Assembly (NCBI RefSeq): GCF_031755915.1
Contig: NC_083380.1
Span: 32,274,501 to 32,338,500, forward strand
Reading direction: 5' to 3'
Origin: Ziziphus jujuba
Lineage: Eukaryota > Streptophyta > Magnoliopsida > Rosales > Rhamnaceae
Length of the DNA stretch: 64,000 nucleotides
Of this stretch, positions 60,401 through 64,000 are shown piece after piece. Position numbers and translations under genes: made by a program. The notes beneath the pieces were generated by a model, which saw only the letters and a list, made by a program, of their open reading frames with translations, ran no database searches and was not told the origin of the DNA. Each line of letters begins with the position of its first letter. Within the stretch, counting starts at the first letter, position 1.

Positions 60401-60505
60401 ATGATGTTTTGTATAGCTAGTTTGAATATGAAAAACCATCAAAACTAGAACGATGAAGCTGCTTGGGCCTAGGAATGGTGAAGAAGAGGGTTTTCCAATC
60501 TCCAT
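57476..60505 (-). pseudogene. LRK10L/Lr10-type receptor kinase pseudogene K4, the best preserved copy
   Basis: Signal peptide and ectodomain run from 60505 ([39 protein letters not shown]) to about 59690, with a 2-base gain at VERI near 59903 that shifts the frame and creates a stop. A candidate membrane exon at about 59490-59237 (LFTSFTWFFLGLLVIVLKIL) ends at a GTAAAT donor. The kinase exon starts about 58620. In it, a 1-base loss at the VAIK lysine region (about 58360) and CAA-to-TAA at 58331-58333 break the N-lobe. From 58279 on, 267 codons are open: the non-RD loop [24 protein letters not shown] and a complete tail. The gene would encode a plasma-membrane receptor kinase with an extracellular GUB_WAK domain if the lesions were absent. 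Confidence 0.88.
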
Positions 60506-60567
60506 TTTGGTGGAGGAGGAATGGTATCAGTTGGGGTCTATCCTACTTTATTTTCGACTTATATCAT

Positions 60568-60568
<1 letters not shown>

Positions 60569-60609
<41 letters not shown>
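60569..60609. repeat. CA/TA microsatellite
   Basis: About 15 CA units followed by a short TA run, upstream of K4's start. Confidence 0.95.
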
Positions 60610-61149
60610 GATGAAGTCTACCATATAAAGGGATCTTTATTATTGATCAATATATGTGGCAATTAAATTTGTTGACTATCACTCTCCATATGGATGATTT
60701 TTCCAAGGTAAGGACCCCAGGAGTCAGGTCTTCTTCCCTATTCCGAATTGAAATGTCAAAACTAGAAGAATAAACTCTTTTAGTCAAACGTAGAAAAACT
60801 TCCATTGTATGATATCTAAACTATCTAAAACTCTCTTATCCAACAAAAGAACTTGTAAAATCGTATGGCAACATTGGTGAGATGTGTTTCCTGACGATCT
60901 GATTAAAAATTTTTTGAATGAGAGAATCATTATCCACTAGCACTGTACGGATATAATTAGGATCCATTCCTTTTGTAAGAGATAAATCTGTAAATATGCA
61001 AGAGCATTTCTCTATTCAATATCATTTCTATTCCTTTTCTTTATTTATGGTATGAAAGCAGAGTTATGTTTCTCAACCAGATCTTTGTTTCTCAAGCAGT
61101 AAAATGCCACTTTTTGAAGAACTCAAACTTTTCATATAGTCCTTTTATC

Positions 61150-61225
61150 AATGCTCCAGTTTAAAAAAAGAAAAAACTAGGCCTAGACCTGTGAAGGGTG
61201 AAGAAGGTCTTCCAATAATTTCCAT
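61150..61225 (-). pseudogene. Solo relic of a receptor-kinase signal peptide
   Basis: From the ATG at 61225-61223 the minus strand reads MEIIGRPSSPFTGLGLVFSF, clearly the start of this receptor family, and then leaves the ectodomain at once. A similar scrap lies near 8520-8585 upstream of K1. Confidence 0.6.
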
Positions 61226-61434
61226 TTGAGGAAGGAGGAAGAATATATGAATTATGAGTTCTTTAACATAAACAAACTACAGTCTATGTATATCAAACTT
61301 CATATCTTCTACATATATGACGTTTATCTATATTGGGGACCATGTTACGTGTAGAAAAATTTTGTTGACTGTCACCATCTATATGTAAGATTTTTCCAAG
61401 GCAAGGACTCCTTCCTATCTCATCTATATGTAAT

Positions 61435-62931
61435 ATTCTCGATGAAGATATTCAATACCACGAGCCACTCCTCATGAGATTTCACACATTGTCTTGCAAT
61501 CTAAGGAGCTAATTCCTTCTTGAGAAAAAAGATATTTGTCAAGAGATCCATTAGGCATAAAATCATATACAAGAGCACATTTTGATCCTTTAGCACAAAA
61601 ACCAATAAGTTGCACGACGTTGACATGGTGAATCCTTCCAATGGTTGAAACTTCATTGATAAATTCTTGCCCATTAGCCTTGGATTTCTCTAACATCTTA
61701 ATTGCAACAAAACATCCACTACGAAGCTTTCCTTTATAGACAGAGCCATAACCTCCTTCACCTAGTTTGTCCTTGAATCCCTTAGTCATCTTTCTAATTT
61801 CAGAGTATGAATACCTTACAAGCATAAGATCATTGTTAGTTTGTAAGAATTCTTCGATAATGTTATACATTGATAAATGTAGCCTTCCCCATTTATGGAT
61901 AAGAAATACAATTACTAATGGAATCCCAAGTACAAGTTTTACTCCGCTCCACAAACGAACTGTAGGAAAATATATACCATAGAAGTTATTTGATGATTAT
62001 CAATGTATAGTTTTAAAACTGCATGTATAAAAATTGTCAAGAATGGTCAAAATACTCTAATCATCGCCTATAGTAAGAAGCAAAAATTAACATTGTTAAC
62101 TCACACCATTACTATATTATATATCTTAAATCTAGTGGAAAACTATATTAATTAATTCCACAATTTAATAAAAAAAATTTCGGCTTCAAAATATCCTTAC
62201 ACCGGACCACGTTGTTGGAGGCATTGACATAGCAAGTGTAACCCCGATTATCATTTTTAGCAAAACTTGGCAACCATGAAAGCTCAAAGCCGTATACAAG
62301 TTGATTGTGTATGTCTTTGTAGGTAATGTTGGTGCTGCTATTTCTCAAATTCTATGCAGTTGTGATGTGATCATAACCATCAGCTTTATATGGCAAGAAT
62401 CCTCTAACTCCGATGTATTTGTTCCACTAACCTTCACATAAGAGTAGTATTCCCCCTTGGATAAAGGAGTACTAGCAACACCACTACTATTAATCCATGG
62501 ATCAATGGGTATGTAAAGAGGAGACTCAACTGGATTTTCACACTTGACGAATGTTATAGCTTCTGAGAGTGAACATGATTCACTGTCTGTATCCATCATA
62601 ATTAAGTATGGATCTTCGTCACTGAAGTTATACTTGAACAAAGAGTAAGGAGGTACCGAGGAGCAATTAGCCTTGTCAATATTGACGTCCGCTAGTCAGA
62701 TTGTGCAGTTATTGTAATTGATTGCATGGACATGGTATTTTCCTGAATACAAGTTTAAGATAGTAGAACGATTGTCATTCTCACAAGATAGTTCATAATT
62801 TTTCTTCCCGCAATTTGGTGGATCAGTTTGGAGCCGAAATGGGTAGCTTTCATTGGGTATATTTCCACATGAAGATGCAAGGCAAAGATGATGATTATGA
62901 TGTTTTGCATAGCTAGTTTGAAGATGGAAAA
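61435..62931 (-). pseudogene. LRK10L/Lr10-type receptor kinase pseudogene K5, truncated at both ends
   Basis: The signal peptide is cut by an LTR element at 62931. The ectodomain follows ([36 protein letters not shown]) to about 62160, with CGA-to-TGA at 62696-62698 and a stop after LHRI. About 170 bases later, without the long intron and membrane exon seen in K1, K3 and K4, the kinase exon begins near 61982: [20 protein letters not shown] is a membrane span, then [12 protein letters not shown] and VAIKMLEK, N-lobe intact. TGT-to-TGA ends the frame at CEIS (61472), and homology stops at EYLHR (about 61435), just before the catalytic loop. Confidence 0.88.
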
Positions 62932-64000
62932 TGTAACACACCGTCCCAAAGTACAACGGAAATTTTCCAACTTTGACTAAGGTCGACCGTTGACCGTTGG
63001 CTTTGACTTTGACCGTTGACCGAAAGGGGCCAAAAGTTAACTTTTTGTTCCGGTTGGAATTCCAGGTTGACTGAGGTACCGTTACGAAGTACACGTTGGC
63101 ACGAGTTCGTAGACTAGTAGCACGTGAAAAACGGAGCTACGGTTTGAAAGATATGAGCAAAACAAGTTGAGGTCCAAACTGTCCAAGGGATGCCAGCGTT
63201 GACTTTTTATTCATGCAAAGTTGAGCTTTGACTCATGCATGGTTGTGAAGCACTTGTCGATACGAGTCCGTAGACTAGCGGCATGCTTAATTTGGACATG
63301 TGGTTTGGAAGTTATGGACCTGTAGAGTTTTTCAAATACTGTATTATTTTAATATTATTTTTAAACGCGTAATGATATGCCACGTGTGACTTAATAAATG
63401 TGACCATGTGTCACCATGTTGAGATGCCACATGTCAACCATGTTTAATATCATATTATTTTATTATTGTTATTTGTTATAATAATATTATTTTTAATATT
63501 ATTTTATTTTCTTTTATTTCTTTTTCTTTTCTTTTTTCTTTTTTTTCTTCTTTTCCCCCACGTGGAAAAAAAGGCCACGGGGCCTGTTCTTCTTCTTCTT
63601 CTTCTTCCTTCTCCTTCATTTTTCTCCCTCCAGCTGTCTCTCTCTCCCTCCTGTGTTTATCTTTCTCCGGCCACCACAAGCTACATGCGCCGGCCACCGT
63701 CCAAGACCACAGGCCGGCGAGCTCACCAGCCAAATTTGGCGACCGGCTGGCCGGCGACGCACCCAGATTAGGCCGGTGAAGTCAGCGGCGGCGGCTTGAA
63801 ATTTTCCGGCGATTCCGCCGTATTCCGGCCAACCCAGTCCAAATTAAACCTCCTTTCCCCCTATTTTGGGTCCTCTGAGTTCAATTATGGTCTCCAATCA
63901 TTTAAATTCGAAGTGGTTTGTGAGATGCGAAGGAATCAAGACCAGTCGAAGCTTTCCGGCCACCGCCGGTCGAATTGAGCCCAATGGAGGTCGGTAATGT
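62932..64000 (+). mobile_element. Start of a long LTR-type element (family of 35134), continues beyond the window
   Basis: Begins TGTAACACACCGTCCC, sharply inside K5's signal-peptide codons, and follows the head of the family: GTTGACC-rich stretch, GACTAGTAGCACG, the CT-rich stretch near 63500-63660 and the GGCCGG-rich part. ORFs here are compositional. The other end and the target duplication are outside the window. Confidence 0.85.

Noticed and set aside
63466..63771. 101-codon frame with an L/F-rich start
   Set aside because: Same CT-rich segment of the LTR family, running toward the window edge. No protein motif.
1..64000. tRNA, rRNA or microRNA genes
   Set aside because: Scanned for tRNA-like box patterns and long precise hairpins outside transposons. 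Only primer-binding sites complementary to initiator tRNA were found, and no RNA gene could be supported by eye.

Overview
The window looks like plant nuclear DNA, most likely from a woody eudicot. The coding sequence is broken by introns, the background is very AT-rich with many microsatellites, and the families are plant ones: BURP, organ-specific S2/P4, and LRK10L/Lr10-type receptor kinases. Ty1/copia, Ty3/gypsy, TRIM, CACTA-like and Mutator-like elements are all present. I cannot name the species from sequence alone. Only two host genes look structurally intact: an organ-specific S2/P4-type secreted repeat protein (24503-25192, minus) and a BURP-domain protein (29002-30046, plus). They flank an AT-rich array of roughly 700-bp repeats.

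Most of the rest is a decayed tandem cluster on the minus strand. It holds LRK10L-type receptor-kinase pseudogenes (main copies near 4.1-7.9, 15.4-16.5, 47.6-50.4, 54.6-55.2, 57.5-60.5 and 61.4-62.9 kb, plus a fragment at 22.7 kb). Four of these kinase 3' ends lie next to relics of a DHH/DHHA1-type phosphoesterase-like gene (2.9-3.4, 14.4-14.6, 17.4-21.8 and 53.7-53.9 kb). Two large segmental duplications are visible: 12577-15986 with 52019-55170, and 33.3-33.6 plus 46.56-50.4 kb with 55.7-60.5 kb. Every kinase copy carries a frameshift, nonsense codon, truncation or insertion.

Layout from left to right: the end of a Ty3/gypsy chromovirus (1-1206); DHH relic A and kinase K1, which is split by a TRIM; a CACTA-like terminus with an array of hairpin repeats (9.4-11.7 kb) joined to the end of a long LTR; duplication block B/K2; DHH relic C split by a 3957-bp copia element with perfect TSDs; intergenic DNA and the two intact genes; a second TRIM (30479-31051); then a 12.9-kb Mutator-like element (33647-46558) bounded by a 9-bp target duplication. 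The related locus at 56.06 kb preserves the site without the insertion. The Mutator-like element carries relics I read as four host genes (NDUFB3-like, RPL17, eIF2B-epsilon, TMEM161-like). It was later hit by two non-coding elements with LTR-type ends in opposite orientation. To its right are K3, the second duplication block (DHH D/K6), K4, K5, and a further copy of the same long LTR running off the window.

The most notable finding is this Pack-MULE with several captured gene fragments, for which the local duplication supplies an empty-site control. Next are a hairpin-repeat array whose two arms appear to co-vary, two independent three-LTR TRIMs, and a wholly dead receptor-kinase array. All calls come from reading the sequence and recalling family motifs; no database search was possible.
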